From Streptomyces pristinaespiralis (GTDB taxonomy: Bacteria; Actinomycetota; Actinomycetes; Streptomycetales; Streptomycetaceae), in NCBI RefSeq assembly GCF_001278075.1, contig NZ_CP011340.1, positions 4,464,001-4,528,000 on the forward strand: 64,000 bases of DNA, written 5' to 3'. Shown one piece after another: positions 44,087-52,526 of this stretch. The translations under genes and the position numbers were made by a program. Position 1 is the first letter of the stretch; each line of letters begins with the position of its first letter. The notes under the pieces are model-generated. The model saw only the letters and a program-made list of their open reading frames with translations. It had not been told where the DNA came from and did not search any database.

Positions 44087-44887
44087 TCAGAGGCGGCCCA
44101 GCTGTGTGAGTACCTGCTTGGGGCGGTTGGTGATGATGGCCTCCACGCCCAGCCGCGCACAGAGCTCGACGTCCTCCGGCTCGTTGACGGTCCAGACATG
44201 GACGGGGTGGCCGGCGCGGTGCAGCTTGGCGACGTAGCTCGGGTGATTGCGTACGATCCGGATCCCCGGACCGGCGATCCGCGCACCGGCGGGCAGCCGT
44301 CCGTCGCGCATCCGCGGCGTCATGAACTGCATCAGATACACGGTGGGGAGCGTCGGCGCGGCCGCGGAGATCCGGCTGAGGGAGCGGGCCGAGAAGCTCA
44401 TGACACGGACCGCCGAGTCGGTGGGCGACGCCGGCGCGGACAGCCCGAACCGTCCCAGCAGCTGGAGCAGCCGCTCCTCCACCTGTCCCGCCCAGCGCGT
44501 GGGGTGCTTGGTCTCGATGGCCAGCTCGACACGGCGTCCCGCGTCGGCCACCAGCTCCAGCAGCCGCTCCAGCGTGAGCACGGAGGTGAGGGACGGGTCC
44601 TTCCAGTCGGGGCTCTCCGCCGCGTCCTTCCACGAACCGAAGTCGAGCGCCGCGAGATCCGCGAGCTCCAGCGCGGAGACCGCGCCCCGCCCGTTGGAGG
44701 TGCGGTTCACCCGGCGGTCGTGGACGCACACCAGATGACCGTCGGCGGTGAGCCGTACATCGCACTCGAGGGCGTCCGCGCCGTCCTCGATCGCCTTCCG
44801 GTAGGCGGCCAGGGTGTGCTCGGGGGCGTCTTCGGAGGCGCCGCGGTGCGCGACGACCTGGATGCTGTGCTGCCGTGCTTGGGTCAC
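44087..44887 (-). CDS. glycerophosphodiester phosphodiesterase
   Basis: Hydrolyses glycerophosphodiesters to glycerol 3-phosphate and an alcohol; 266 residues, no signal peptide, so cytosolic (UgpQ-like) rather than secreted (GlpQ-like). Catalytic residues: His-Arg in AHRGASEDAPEHTLAAY, Glu-Cys-Asp in ALECDVRLTADGHLVCVHD, and the later ELAIETKHP block. The C terminus HVWTVNEPEDVELCARLGVEAIITNRP is typical. The GTG start has no clear Shine-Dalgarno. Confidence 0.95.
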   Translation of the reverse strand: MTQARQHSIQVVAHRGASEDAPEHTLAAYRKAIEDGADALECDVRLTADGHLVCVHDRRVNRTSNGRGAVSALELADLAALDFGSWKDAAESPDWKDPSLTSVLTLERLLELVADAGRRVELAIETKHPTRWAGQVEERLLQLLGRFGLSAPASPTDSAVRVMSFSARSLSRISAAAPTLPTVYLMQFMTPRMRDGRLPAGARIAGPGIRIVRNHPSYVAKLHRAGHPVHVWTVNEPEDVELCARLGVEAIITNRPKQVLTQLGRL

Positions 44888-45230
44888 CGCGTCATGGTGT
44901 CATCGCCGTGGGGTAGACGGCGTGCAGGGTGTCGGACAACGTCCGGCGCCGACGTGGACGCGGTCAGTGAGGAGGGCTCGTACGCCGGGGAGGACCCGCA
45001 GGGGTGACCCGACCGAACGGCCCCGGAGGGCGCTGTGGAAGTGCGCCCTTATTGTCGGAAGTAAAGGATTGCCGGAATACACACAGGTCCTGCTTACAGT
45101 GGCCTGACGTGCAGTGGTAAAAGCTGGCCGCGGACACTTGCACAGCGGAAGTCATGACATGACGTACTGCCGGCCGGTGCGGACCCCGCCGCGCGCCGGA
45201 GACCGACGTGGAACCTGAGGAGAAAGAGCT
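44888..45230. other. 343-bp divergent promoter region, glycerophosphodiesterase and htrA
   Basis: Holds both promoters. The part nearest htrA (45050-45120) is AT-richer and has a CTTACAGT element near 45098 that could be a -10 region, followed by a long leader to the htrA start with GGAG at 45219. No gene seen. Confidence 0.45.
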
Positions 45231-46787
45231 GTGAGCACCGAGAACGAGGGCAACGCGGTCCCTGCCGCCCCGTCCGTACCTCCTGTGCCGGGCGCCGCTC
45301 CCGAGGGATCGACGTCTCCCGGTCCCGGAGAAGCGCCGCACGACGCGGCCCACGGGTCCACCGGTTCCCCCTCTCCTGCTGTCCCCTCCCACCCCGCGCC
45401 GCCCGCCCATGAGCCGGTGGCCTCCGCGGAGCAGCCCGGCCACTCCCCCCGGCCCGAGCCCGCCGCGGCACCGGTACCCGGCCACGGCGGCGACGCGACG
45501 CCGCCGGCGGGCGCTCCCGCAGGTGCTCAGCACGCCGGCGCGGACTGGCCCCCGCCGCCGCCCACGCTCCCCTCTTACGGAGGCGGCAGCGGCGGCGGTC
45601 CCGCCTGGGGTGCGCCGGTCCCGGCGCACGAGCCCCGGCGCCGGCGCGCGGGCGGGTTGGCGGCCACCGTGCTCGCCGCGGCACTCGTCGCCGGTGGTGT
45701 CGGTGGCGGTATCGGCTACTGGGCGGCCGAGCGGGTCGACGACAGCTCCAGCTCGACCACGGTCTCTGCGGCCAGCCCGCAGGATCTGAAGCGCGAGCCG
45801 GGCACGGTCGCCGCGGTCGCCGCGAACGCGCTGCCCAGCGTGGTCACCATCGAAGCCAAGTCGGGTGGCGGCGGCATCGAGGGCTCCGAGGGTGAGGGCG
45901 AGGGCGAGGGCGGAACAGGCACCGGCTTCGTCTACGACAAGGAGGGCCACATCCTCACCAACAACCATGTGGTCGCCTCCGCCGCCGAGGGCGGCACCCT
46001 GTCGGTGATCTTCTCCAACGGCAAGAAGTACGACGCCGAGGTCGTCGGCCGGGCGCAGGGCTACGACGTGGCCGTCCTCAAGCTGAAGAACGCTCCCTCC
46101 GGCGTCGAACCGCTGGCCCTCGGTGACTCGGAGAAGGTCGCCGTCGGCGACTCGACCATCGCCATCGGCGCCCCCTTCGGGCTGTCGAACACCGTCACCA
46201 CCGGAATCATCAGCGCCAAGAACCGGCCGGTCGCCTCCGGCGACGGGTCCAGCGGCAACAACTCCTACATGAGCGCACTGCAGACGGACGCGTCCATCAA
46301 CCCGGGCAACTCCGGCGGCCCCCTGCTGGACTCGCGTGGCGCGGTCATCGGCATCAACTCGGCCATCCAGTCCGCGGGCAGCGGCGGTTTCGGCCAGACC
46401 CAGGCCGGCTCCATCGGCCTCGGGTTCGCCATCCCGATCAACCAGGCCAAGACGGTCGCGGAGCAGCTCATCAAGACGGGCCAGCCGGTCTATCCGGTCA
46501 TCGGCGCGACGGTCGACATGTCGGAGCAGGGTTCCGGCGCGCGGATCACCGAGGAGGGCTCCGGCGGCAGCCCGGCGGTGACTCCGAACGGACCGGCGGC
46601 GAAGGCCGGGCTCAAGCCGGGCGACGTCATCACCACGTTCAACGGCAAGCCGATCGACAGCGGCCCCACCCTGATCAGCGAGATCTGGACCAAGAAGCCG
46701 GGCGACAAGGTCACGATGACCTACGAACGCGACGGCGAGTCCCACAAGGTGGAGCTCGTCCTGGGCGAACGCAAGGGCGACAGCTGA
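45231..46787 (+). CDS. HtrA/DegP-type serine protease with PDZ domain
   Basis: Membrane-anchored envelope protease of 518 residues. The first 135 residues are a cytosolic Pro/Ala-rich tail. One transmembrane helix (about 141-165) places the trypsin-like domain outside: catalytic His246 in NNHVV, Asp279 in GYDVAVLKL and Ser361 in NPGNSGGPLL. A PDZ domain follows (about 420-510, with GLKPGDVITTFNGKPI). GTG start with GGAGAAAG upstream. A Glu/Gly-rich loop (about 218-230) precedes the catalytic His. Role: envelope protein quality control; the neighbouring regulators of the CssRS type are not seen here. Confidence 0.95.
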   Translation: MSTENEGNAVPAAPSVPPVPGAAPEGSTSPGPGEAPHDAAHGSTGSPSPAVPSHPAPPAHEPVASAEQPGHSPRPEPAAAPVPGHGGDATPPAGAPAGAQHAGADWPPPPPTLPSYGGGSGGGPAWGAPVPAHEPRRRRAGGLAATVLAAALVAGGVGGGIGYWAAERVDDSSSSTTVSAASPQDLKREPGTVAAVAANALPSVVTIEAKSGGGGIEGSEGEGEGEGGTGTGFVYDKEGHILTNNHVVASAAEGGTLSVIFSNGKKYDAEVVGRAQGYDVAVLKLKNAPSGVEPLALGDSEKVAVGDSTIAIGAPFGLSNTVTTGIISAKNRPVASGDGSSGNNSYMSALQTDASINPGNSGGPLLDSRGAVIGINSAIQSAGSGGFGQTQAGSIGLGFAIPINQAKTVAEQLIKTGQPVYPVIGATVDMSEQGSGARITEEGSGGSPAVTPNGPAAKAGLKPGDVITTFNGKPIDSGPTLISEIWTKKPGDKVTMTYERDGESHKVELVLGERKGDS

Positions 46788-46892
46788 CCCCCCCTCGGCC
46801 CGCACCGCCCACCGTCCCTGGAACGCTGCTGCGCCCGACGACGCGGGCCCGGTAGTCTGTAGCCCGCTCCGCAGCAGGTGAGGCGGGGCGTG

Positions 46893-46977
46893 GGTGGGTT
46901 GCCCGAGCGGCCTAAGGGAACGGTCTTGAAAACCGTCGTGGCGCGAGTCACCGTGGGTTCAAATCCCACACCCACCG
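46893..46977 (+). tRNA. tRNA-Ser (anticodon UGA)
   Basis: Acceptor arm GGTGGGT pairs with ACCCACC, the T arm is GTGGG-TTCAAAT-CCCAC, and the anticodon stem ACGGT/ACCGT frames CT-TGA-AA. The long variable arm (CGTGGCGCGAGTCACC) is typical of class II serine tRNAs. The discriminator is G46977 and CCA is not encoded. TAGTCT at about 46852 is a fitting -10 box. Its 3' half is the attachment site of an integrated element. Confidence 0.96.
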
Positions 46978-46978
46978 C
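46938..46978 (+). repeat. left attachment site, 41-bp tRNA-Ser 3' end (attL)
   Basis: This segment, from the variable arm to just past the discriminator base, is repeated base for base at 48890-48930. The left copy belongs to the intact tRNA gene. Exact duplication of a tRNA 3' end is the standard footprint of tyrosine-recombinase integration. Confidence 0.88.
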
Positions 46979-46982
46979 AGTT

Positions 46983-47021
46983 GAACGGCCTCTGACCAGG
47001 TGAATCGGTCGGGGGCCGTTC
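46983..47021 (+). terminator. hairpin after tRNA-Ser(UGA)
   Basis: GAACGGCC (46983-46990) pairs with GGCCGTTC (47014-47021); inner bases can extend pairing. It follows the tRNA by 5 bases and would terminate its transcript. Confidence 0.65.
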
Positions 47022-47122
47022 GCGTGCGTGTTGCCCATCTGACGCTGTGGTTCCCCGTCACTCCCCGACCGATCGGGCACGGCAGGGGCACGGATGCCTG
47101 CGGTGGTTCGCACGTAGGTGGG

Positions 47123-47323
47123 TCAGAACGGTCTGTACGCCTCCGGAGAGGTATCGGGCGGCAGGGAGCGTGCGAACATCACGTACACAGGGCCATACGG
47201 TGTGTCGGTCTGCAAGTTCTCCCACTGGTCGAGTTCGTATGCGCAGTACCGGCGGAGGAGATCGCGAAACTGATCAAACTCCAGGTCGGACAGAGGGCCG
47301 TCAGGCGGGGCGGGAGAGTCCAT
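47123..47323 (-). CDS. small hypothetical protein in the tRNA-Ser element
   Basis: Unrecognised protein of 66 residues from the ATG at 47323. It is acidic and aromatic, with LSDLEFDQFRDLLRRYCAY and DTPYGPVYVMFAR segments that look like a small alpha/beta fold. The frame extends to 47398, but the extra residues are less convincing; neither start has a strong Shine-Dalgarno. It lies between the two att copies, so it is accessory DNA. Confidence 0.6.
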   Translation of the reverse strand: MDSPAPPDGPLSDLEFDQFRDLLRRYCAYELDQWENLQTDTPYGPVYVMFARSLPPDTSPEAYRPF

Positions 47324-47474
47324 GGCGTGCAGGCTAATGCTCGTCCGGTGGAGTCCGGCCGCATCCTTATCAGGTCGATCACCAGTCTTCGTGACCACCG
47401 GACAACCGGCCTACGACTCGGTAGTACGTCCTCCGGGGCCCGGCGTCGGCCGGTGCTGTTCGCGCTTGTTGGTG

Positions 47475-47981
47475 TCAGCTGTTGATGTCAGGAGCCTGCT
47501 GCACGCTCTTACGCAGGGACATGGATTCCACGTCATAACCGTTGCGGTGATACAGAGCAATGGCTGCCTCATTGTCCCCGGAGACATTCAAGCCGAGAGA
47601 AGTCCAGCCCTCACGGGCAACGAGTTCTTCGGCGGCGGAGAGGACCGCAGACCCGTATCCGCGGCGCCGAAACGTGGGGAAGACGTTGATGTCGTACAGC
47701 CAAGCTGAGCTGGCAGTGCCCGCGGCTTGGCGCGGATCCGGGCCGATCCATGCGTTCCCCACGACCTCGCCTGATCCGTTTTCCACGGCCACGAGATGGT
47801 GACCAGTCGTGTCGAGCCCGTCGGGGAGGAACCGTGCTGTGCCCTGATGAGCCCGCTCCCGCGCCAGCTCCCCGGGCATGAATTTGCCGAGTTCTCGGGC
47901 CGTCTCGGCTTCGCGATGCTCAGTCGCCGCGTCGTACTCCGACGGCGTCATCTTCCGTAAGGTCACCTTCTGCGCGTCCAT
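47475..47981 (-). CDS. GNAT-family N-acetyltransferase with a TTA codon
   Basis: Acetyl-CoA-dependent acetyltransferase of 168 residues. The fold is recognised by VVGNAWIG (beta 4), the acetyl-CoA loop FRRRGYGSAVLSAAEELVAREG (core RRRGYGSA) and LNVSGDNEAAIALYHRNGY near the end. Codon 8 (47960-47958) is TTA, suggesting bldA dependence. It lies between the att copies. GNAT enzymes are common cargo of integrated elements; the substrate is unknown. Confidence 0.88.
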   Translation of the reverse strand: MDAQKVTLRKMTPSEYDAATEHREAETARELGKFMPGELARERAHQGTARFLPDGLDTTGHHLVAVENGSGEVVGNAWIGPDPRQAAGTASSAWLYDINVFPTFRRRGYGSAVLSAAEELVAREGWTSLGLNVSGDNEAAIALYHRNGYDVESMSLRKSVQQAPDINS

Positions 47982-48257
47982 GCCCCCATCTTCGACCGGT
48001 CACTGGTGACTGCGGTACCGGGTTTCCGATCTCGGAGGGCGCCAGCCCACCACTCTCCCCAGCTCCCCACGCACGCCACTACGGACCCGCGGTCGGCGAC
48101 GGCGCCCCCTCCATCCCGGTGCCGGCCGATCCCCCGCCGGAGGCATCATCTTGTGCCCGCGGAGGACGTCCCCGCCCTTGCCCGCTTGCACGCAGCGCGC
48201 CGCAGAGGCGGCGCGCGCCCGCGCCGTGCGCGGGCCTTGAACCCGTAGAGAAGGTTT

Positions 48258-48860
48258 CTACTCACTCGCCCGAGTCGCATCGTGGATGAGCCGACTGGTG
48301 AACCCCTGGGCCTGCAAGCGCTCGTAGGCATCCTGCACGTCCTGCGGAACCTCCTGGCCGGTCATGAAGCCTTGGGCCGGATAGACCAGTAGGCACTGAA
48401 GCGCTCCGACGAGCATGTCAACGACGAGACGGGCATCACCGATCGAGCGGATGTGGTCGGCCAAGGTCATGGGCGCCGACGCACTGACGAACTCGGCTTC
48501 CGGCCACAGTTTGCGCGCAGTGGCGTAGGCCCGACGCTCCTCGTACGGCTTGCTGACCAGCAGTACGGACGACACAGGGATGCCTTGCTCCTCCAGAAGC
48601 GCGCGTGAGAAGCGGATGTTCTCCCCGGTGTTCCGGGCGCGCGGCTCCACGAGGATGGCGTCGTTGGGTACGCCCAGCTCGACGGCACGCTCCCGGTAGT
48701 GCTCGGCTTCCCCCCGGGGCATCCGGTCGTGAGTCGTTCGGCTGGTGGCTCCGGTGAAGACGACAACGGGCGCCATCCCCTGCCGGTACAGATCGGCGGT
48801 CACGTCGGCCACGCCCAGGTCGTGACTGTTCCTGCAACTGCCACCAGGTGAGCCGATCAT
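48258..48860 (-). pseudogene. YdcF/DUF218-family gene truncated at its 5' end next to attR
   Basis: The frame encodes the body of a YdcF-type protein: HDLGVADVTADLYRQG, VVFTGATS, MPRGEAEHYRERA, EPRARNTGENI, LLVSKPYEERRAYATARKLWP and SIGDARLVVDMLVG. Intact relatives, as I recall them, have about 35-40 more residues before the SHDLGVA motif, including the first glycine-rich strand. Here the homology stops at about 48830, and only an unrelated MIGSPGGSCRN-like lead precedes it, 30 bases from the second att copy. The break therefore sits at the element boundary. It may still be expressed as a shortened protein, but loss of the N-terminal strand suggests inactivation. Confidence 0.7.
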
Positions 48861-48889
48861 GGAGCTTCACCGGACTGCGTACACGGCGG

Positions 48890-48930
48890 GTGGCGCGAGT
48901 CACCGTGGGTTCAAATCCCACACCCACCGC
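48890..48930 (+). repeat. right attachment site, second 41-bp copy of the tRNA-Ser 3' end (attR)
   Basis: Identical over 41 bases to 46938-46978 and in the same orientation, without the 5' half of the tRNA. The distance between copies is 1952 bp. Confidence 0.88.
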
Positions 48931-48956
48931 TTGCAGGTCAGAGAAGTAGCAGGTCA

Positions 48957-48989
48957 GAGGGCGCGGCTCCGGTTCGGAGCCGCGCCCTC
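48957..48989. terminator. 15-bp stem hairpin after attR
   Basis: Arms 48957-48971 and 48975-48989 are perfectly complementary with a 3-nt loop. Just before it, CAGGTCAGAG is directly repeated at 48934-48943 and 48950-48959. This could be the original terminator downstream of a tRNA-Ser gene. Confidence 0.7.
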
Positions 48990-49085
48990 CGCGTTCACGT
49001 GTCTCACCCCGCGCCGCCCGTATCCCACCTCTGATCAGGGCGTGTGGGTCATCCGTGGGCCGGGATTCCGGTCGATCGCTGCTGC

Positions 49086-49241
49086 TCACCCCCTTGTCGA
49101 GGAGGTCGTTGGCGAGCGTCTCTGACGGCGCAGGACCTTCGCGTAGAAACGGAACAGCAGCGTGAGGCTGTGGCCGGCGCGGCGGGCGACTTCGACCGGG
49201 ACCACGCCGGAGTTGATCCACAGGGAGACGCGCGACAGGCG
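49086..49241 (-). pseudogene. remnant of a tyrosine-recombinase integrase, C-terminal end
   Basis: Reading minus, the frame just downstream of the FG-GAP stop gives LSRVSLWINSGVVPVEVA followed by RRAGHSLTLLFRFYAKVLRR. This is the C-terminal block of actinomycete phage/AICE integrases: the GH of the His box and the FYAK tyrosine nucleophile. The catalytic Arg and the rest of the protein are gone, and the next frame (ETLANDLLDKG) looks like the original continuation, implying a frameshift too. About 155 bases survive, beyond the second att copy. Confidence 0.75.
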
Positions 49242-51413
49242 TCAGAAGAAGGTCTTGAAGCGGGTGGAGTCGCTGCGTAGCGGCAGCGTGCGGGCCGCTT
49301 CGAAGGGCCGGGTCGTGCTGTTGCGGCCGGAGTAGTGCGCCGAGCCGGAGGGCCCGATGGCATGGATGTCGGCCACGCCGTCGGCGTTCCTGCCCGCCGG
49401 GATGATGTGGGTGTACTTCTGCCAGCCGCCGCCGATCTTGCGGCGGGCTGTGAAGGTGCCGTCGCCCTTGCCCAGGTAGAGCCAGAGGACGCCGTCCTTG
49501 TCGCGGGCGAGGAGGTCGCCGCCGGTGGCGCCCGCGACGTTGCCGGGGGCGGTGAGGAGGTTGTAGACGCCCCAGCCGCCGCCGATCTTCTTGCGGGCCT
49601 TGAAGGGGGCCGTGGCATTGCCGGTGGAGGCATAGAACCACAACACGCCGGAGGTGTCGGTGGCGAGGAGGTCGCCCCGTCCGTCACCGTTCAGGTCGGA
49701 GCCGCCGGTGATCTTGTTGTAGACCTGCCAGCCGCCGCCGATCTTCGTACGGGGCAGGAGCTTCTGCTTGCTGCCCTGGTGGAGCCACAGCACACCGTCG
49801 CGGTCCCGGCCGACGACATCGTGCGCGGCCGTACCTGCCGCGTTTCCAGGAGAGGTCATCAGCGTGTACGTGTTCCAGCCGGTGCCCAGCACGTCCGGAC
49901 TCGGGTCGCGGACGACCGGCGGGCAGCCCTCTTCATGGCAGTCTTCGCTGTTGCCCATGGCTCTCAGCTGGCTGAGGTCGTAGGCGGACAGGTTGCCCGT
50001 GCTGTCGCGGACGAGCGCGTCCGCGTGGGCGTTGTCGTTGAAGTCGCGCGGCGAGGTGCCCCGGTCCACCGTGGTCGTCCCGGTCTTCACGGCGGCGGGG
50101 CCGACCCCGGACGCCGGGAGGGCGGTCATCTTCCAGGTGTACGCGCCGTTGTAGGCGCCGATCACCTTGTCGAGGTAACCGTCCCAGCGGATGTAGGTGT
50201 CGTAGTAGCTCCAGAGCGACACCGTGCGGCCGGTGGCCACGTGGGTCAGGTCCAGCGAGACACCCAGGTCCGACTCGCTGGTCTCCCAGGTGACGCGCCT
50301 GTCCGTGCCGTCGAAGCGGTACACGCTCGGAACGTCCGCCCGCTCCAGAACGATTCCCAGAGGGCGCTGCTTGTCCGCGACCATGGTGGCCACCGGGGTG
50401 CCGCTCGCGTCGAGTGAGATGCGGAAGAGCCCTCGGCCCTGCGCGAAGGTGCCGCCCGGCACCAGGAGCGTGCCGTCGCCGATGGGGGAACCGGGTCCGG
50501 CGAGGTCGAGGAGCGGGACCTTCCGGCCGTCCGTCAGCGACTTGAGGACGATCGGTCTGTTCGGGTACGTGATCCCGTCGACGACGAGGTCGTCGCCACC
50601 CGTGATCGCCAGCCAGTCGCCGCCCAGGGCGATCTGCGCGCGGTAGGGGAGGGTTTCGGCCTGCTTGGTCTTCCGGTCCACGATCCTGGTATGCCGGTAC
50701 GGCGACTCCCAGAGCACGCGGTCGGGCGTGACCTGCGCGAAGTCGCTGTGGCGGCCGAGTTCGTACGTCTCGACGGCGGCGGCCGTGGCCACGTCGACCA
50801 GGGCGAGACGGAAGTCGAAGTCCGGCGCCGAGGTCTCCACGGCGACCGTGCCGGGCGTTGAGCCGTAGAACTTCCAGGGGACTCCGGCCGGCATCCCGGT
50901 CACCTTGTGGTCGATGATCTCGCCGCCGGGCGCCCGGCTGACGAGGTGGAGCTCGTCGGTGGCGGTGTCGACCATCACGAGCGTCGAGCCGTTGACCTCG
51001 TGCAGCTCGTAGGGGATGTCGATGACCACCGGGTCGCCGCCCTTGGTCATGTCGTGGACGGTGTGGCGGGTTCCTTCGCTCGCCACGACGACGTCGGCTC
51101 CGGCGGCGCCTCGGTAGGTGACCGCGGCGTTCTTCGGGAACGTTGTGGCGGAGCCGTCCGCGTATCGCATCCAGACGGCGACGTCGTCCGTCCGGACGCC
51201 CAGGAACCCGTTGGGCCCGGCGGATACGAAGCTGCCGGTGAACGGGAAGGCCGCGTCCCCGGCGCCCTGCCACGCCACCTCGGCCGCTCCGGCGGGGGTT
51301 GCCGTCTCGGCGCTGGCCGGGCCGGCGAGCGTACCGGCCGTCGTGGTGGCCAGAGCGACGGCGGCGGCGGCGGTCAGCCGGAACCGGGAGGTGCGGACGC
51401 GGGCGCGGGACAT
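49242..51413 (-). CDS. secreted FG-GAP/VCBS-repeat protein
   Basis: Exported protein of about 723 residues. The signal peptide (about 1-35, cleavage after ASA) follows the ATG at 51413, which has GAGGAGG upstream. The N-terminal 430 residues look like a beta-propeller-type domain with no catalytic motif. The C-terminal 260 residues hold FG-GAP-like repeats (SDLNGDGRGDLLATDTSG, GNVAGATGGDLLARDKDG, RNADGVADIHAIGPSG) with Asp-rich calcium loops and recurring KIGGGW. Proteins of this type are numerous in Streptomyces; adhesion or carbohydrate binding is usual, but no role is proven. Its stop abuts the integrase remnant. Confidence 0.88.
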   Translation of the reverse strand: MSRARVRTSRFRLTAAAAVALATTTAGTLAGPASAETATPAGAAEVAWQGAGDAAFPFTGSFVSAGPNGFLGVRTDDVAVWMRYADGSATTFPKNAAVTYRGAAGADVVVASEGTRHTVHDMTKGGDPVVIDIPYELHEVNGSTLVMVDTATDELHLVSRAPGGEIIDHKVTGMPAGVPWKFYGSTPGTVAVETSAPDFDFRLALVDVATAAAVETYELGRHSDFAQVTPDRVLWESPYRHTRIVDRKTKQAETLPYRAQIALGGDWLAITGGDDLVVDGITYPNRPIVLKSLTDGRKVPLLDLAGPGSPIGDGTLLVPGGTFAQGRGLFRISLDASGTPVATMVADKQRPLGIVLERADVPSVYRFDGTDRRVTWETSESDLGVSLDLTHVATGRTVSLWSYYDTYIRWDGYLDKVIGAYNGAYTWKMTALPASGVGPAAVKTGTTTVDRGTSPRDFNDNAHADALVRDSTGNLSAYDLSQLRAMGNSEDCHEEGCPPVVRDPSPDVLGTGWNTYTLMTSPGNAAGTAAHDVVGRDRDGVLWLHQGSKQKLLPRTKIGGGWQVYNKITGGSDLNGDGRGDLLATDTSGVLWFYASTGNATAPFKARKKIGGGWGVYNLLTAPGNVAGATGGDLLARDKDGVLWLYLGKGDGTFTARRKIGGGWQKYTHIIPAGRNADGVADIHAIGPSGSAHYSGRNSTTRPFEAARTLPLRSDSTRFKTFF

Positions 51414-51656
51414 GGGGTAGGGCCTCCTCGGGGAAGGACGTGCGGGTGGCGGGGAACGCCACGCCCACAAGACCTGTGAGAAGACCGGACGGTTGTACCC
51501 CCGTTGCGACGAATGTGGTGGAACAAGGGCTGTGTGCCCCGCGGCTGAAGGGTCTCTGGAAGGGAAGCCTGGCAGTGCGCACCTCGGTGCGCACCGATCT
51601 TGTCCACCTCTGAGCCGGACCCAGGGTTGTACGGGCGCTCGCCTGTTGTTCTCCGG

Positions 51657-52526
51657 TCAGCGGATGCCGCGGTTCGCGGTGAGGCGGTCGGCGGAGGCGA
51701 TCGTGGCGCGGGCCTCGCGTTCCGTGAGGCCGGCCCGGACCGCCGCGGCGGTGAGGGCTTCCGTCAGGGAGTCGCCGAGGCCGTTCTCGTAGGCGCGGCA
51801 TGCCGCCCAGAACAGCCGGGTGTTCCGCTGCCCCTCCTGCGCCGCCAGGACGAACTGGACCAGGCCGTGCCCCTGGCCGTGGGGCGAACCGGCGGCGGAA
51901 CGGGTGCGCGCCGGGGGTGCGATCAGGCGCAGGAGCGCGCGGGGGCAGGGCGCCGGCGCCAGGTGCGCCGTGCCGGGGGCGATGCGGTACGCGCCGTGGG
52001 CGGTGACCGAGCCGGGGCCGACGAGATATCCGCCCGTGCCGCGGACGTCTATGCCGGGTGCGAGCCGGCTCGCCGAGTTGGGGACGACGGTGTCGGGCGG
52101 GCCCGTCAGCCAAAGGTGGCGGCCGCCGCTCGGCGTGAGGACGGTGACCGTCTCCGGGATGGTGAACAGATGGCGCAGCGCCAGGTGCTGCAGTTCCGCC
52201 ATCGAATCGGTCGAGGACTTGGTGTCGAGGTCGATGCCGATCAGGTGGTGCGGCGGACGACCGCAGGCGATGCCGTAGCCGGTGGCCCAGGGCGCGGCGG
52301 CGAAGAGGGCGCGCACGGCAGCGGGGTCGGTGGTGGCGTCGTGGACGCCATGGCCGGGGACACCGCATTCGCCCCGGCACAGGACCGGTTGCGGGTCGCC
52401 GCGGTGAGGGGAGCGCAGGGCGGGGAGCTTCGTCGCGGACAGGGGGATGACGGGGAGCCCGCGCTCAGCGGCGGAGAGGGCGTGGGCGAGGGCCAGGGTG
52501 GCGGTCTGCCGGTCGGTGATGGCCAT
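51657..52526 (-). CDS. bifunctional DNA primase/polymerase (prim-pol) domain protein
   Basis: Archaeo-eukaryotic primase-type protein of 289 residues. The N-terminal prim-pol domain (about 10-195) has GLPVIPLS, the catalytic Asp-x-Asp in IGIDLDTKS, GGRHLWL with the conserved His, and the GIDVRGTGGYLVGPGS block. The C-terminal part (about 215-289) is helical and ends EREARATIASADRLTANRG, as in chromosomal Streptomyces members. CRGECGVPGHGVHDAT is a Cys/His cluster. ATG at 52526 with GGAG close by. It lacks a helicase domain, so a stand-alone primase-like role, perhaps from an ancient integrated plasmid, is likely. Confidence 0.9.
   Translation of the reverse strand: MAITDRQTATLALAHALSAAERGLPVIPLSATKLPALRSPHRGDPQPVLCRGECGVPGHGVHDATTDPAAVRALFAAAPWATGYGIACGRPPHHLIGIDLDTKSSTDSMAELQHLALRHLFTIPETVTVLTPSGGRHLWLTGPPDTVVPNSASRLAPGIDVRGTGGYLVGPGSVTAHGAYRIAPGTAHLAPAPCPRALLRLIAPPARTRSAAGSPHGQGHGLVQFVLAAQEGQRNTRLFWAACRAYENGLGDSLTEALTAAAVRAGLTEREARATIASADRLTANRGIR

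Noticed and set aside
46721-47113. Open minus-strand frame across tRNA-Ser containing VGVGFEPTVTRA
   Set aside because: This is the well-known spurious translation of a tRNA-Ser gene read antisense; it overlaps htrA and the tRNA and has no start context.
48436-49641. Long minus-strand frame of about 400 codons across attR
   Set aside because: It repeats the antisense tRNA translation, overlaps the YdcF remnant and the FG-GAP gene in another frame, and has shadow-type Arg/Pro/His composition.
49933-52380. Minus-strand frame of 815 codons in another phase of the FG-GAP/prim-pol region
   Set aside because: The true genes use a different frame with a signal peptide, FG-GAP repeats and a DxD motif; this frame has none.
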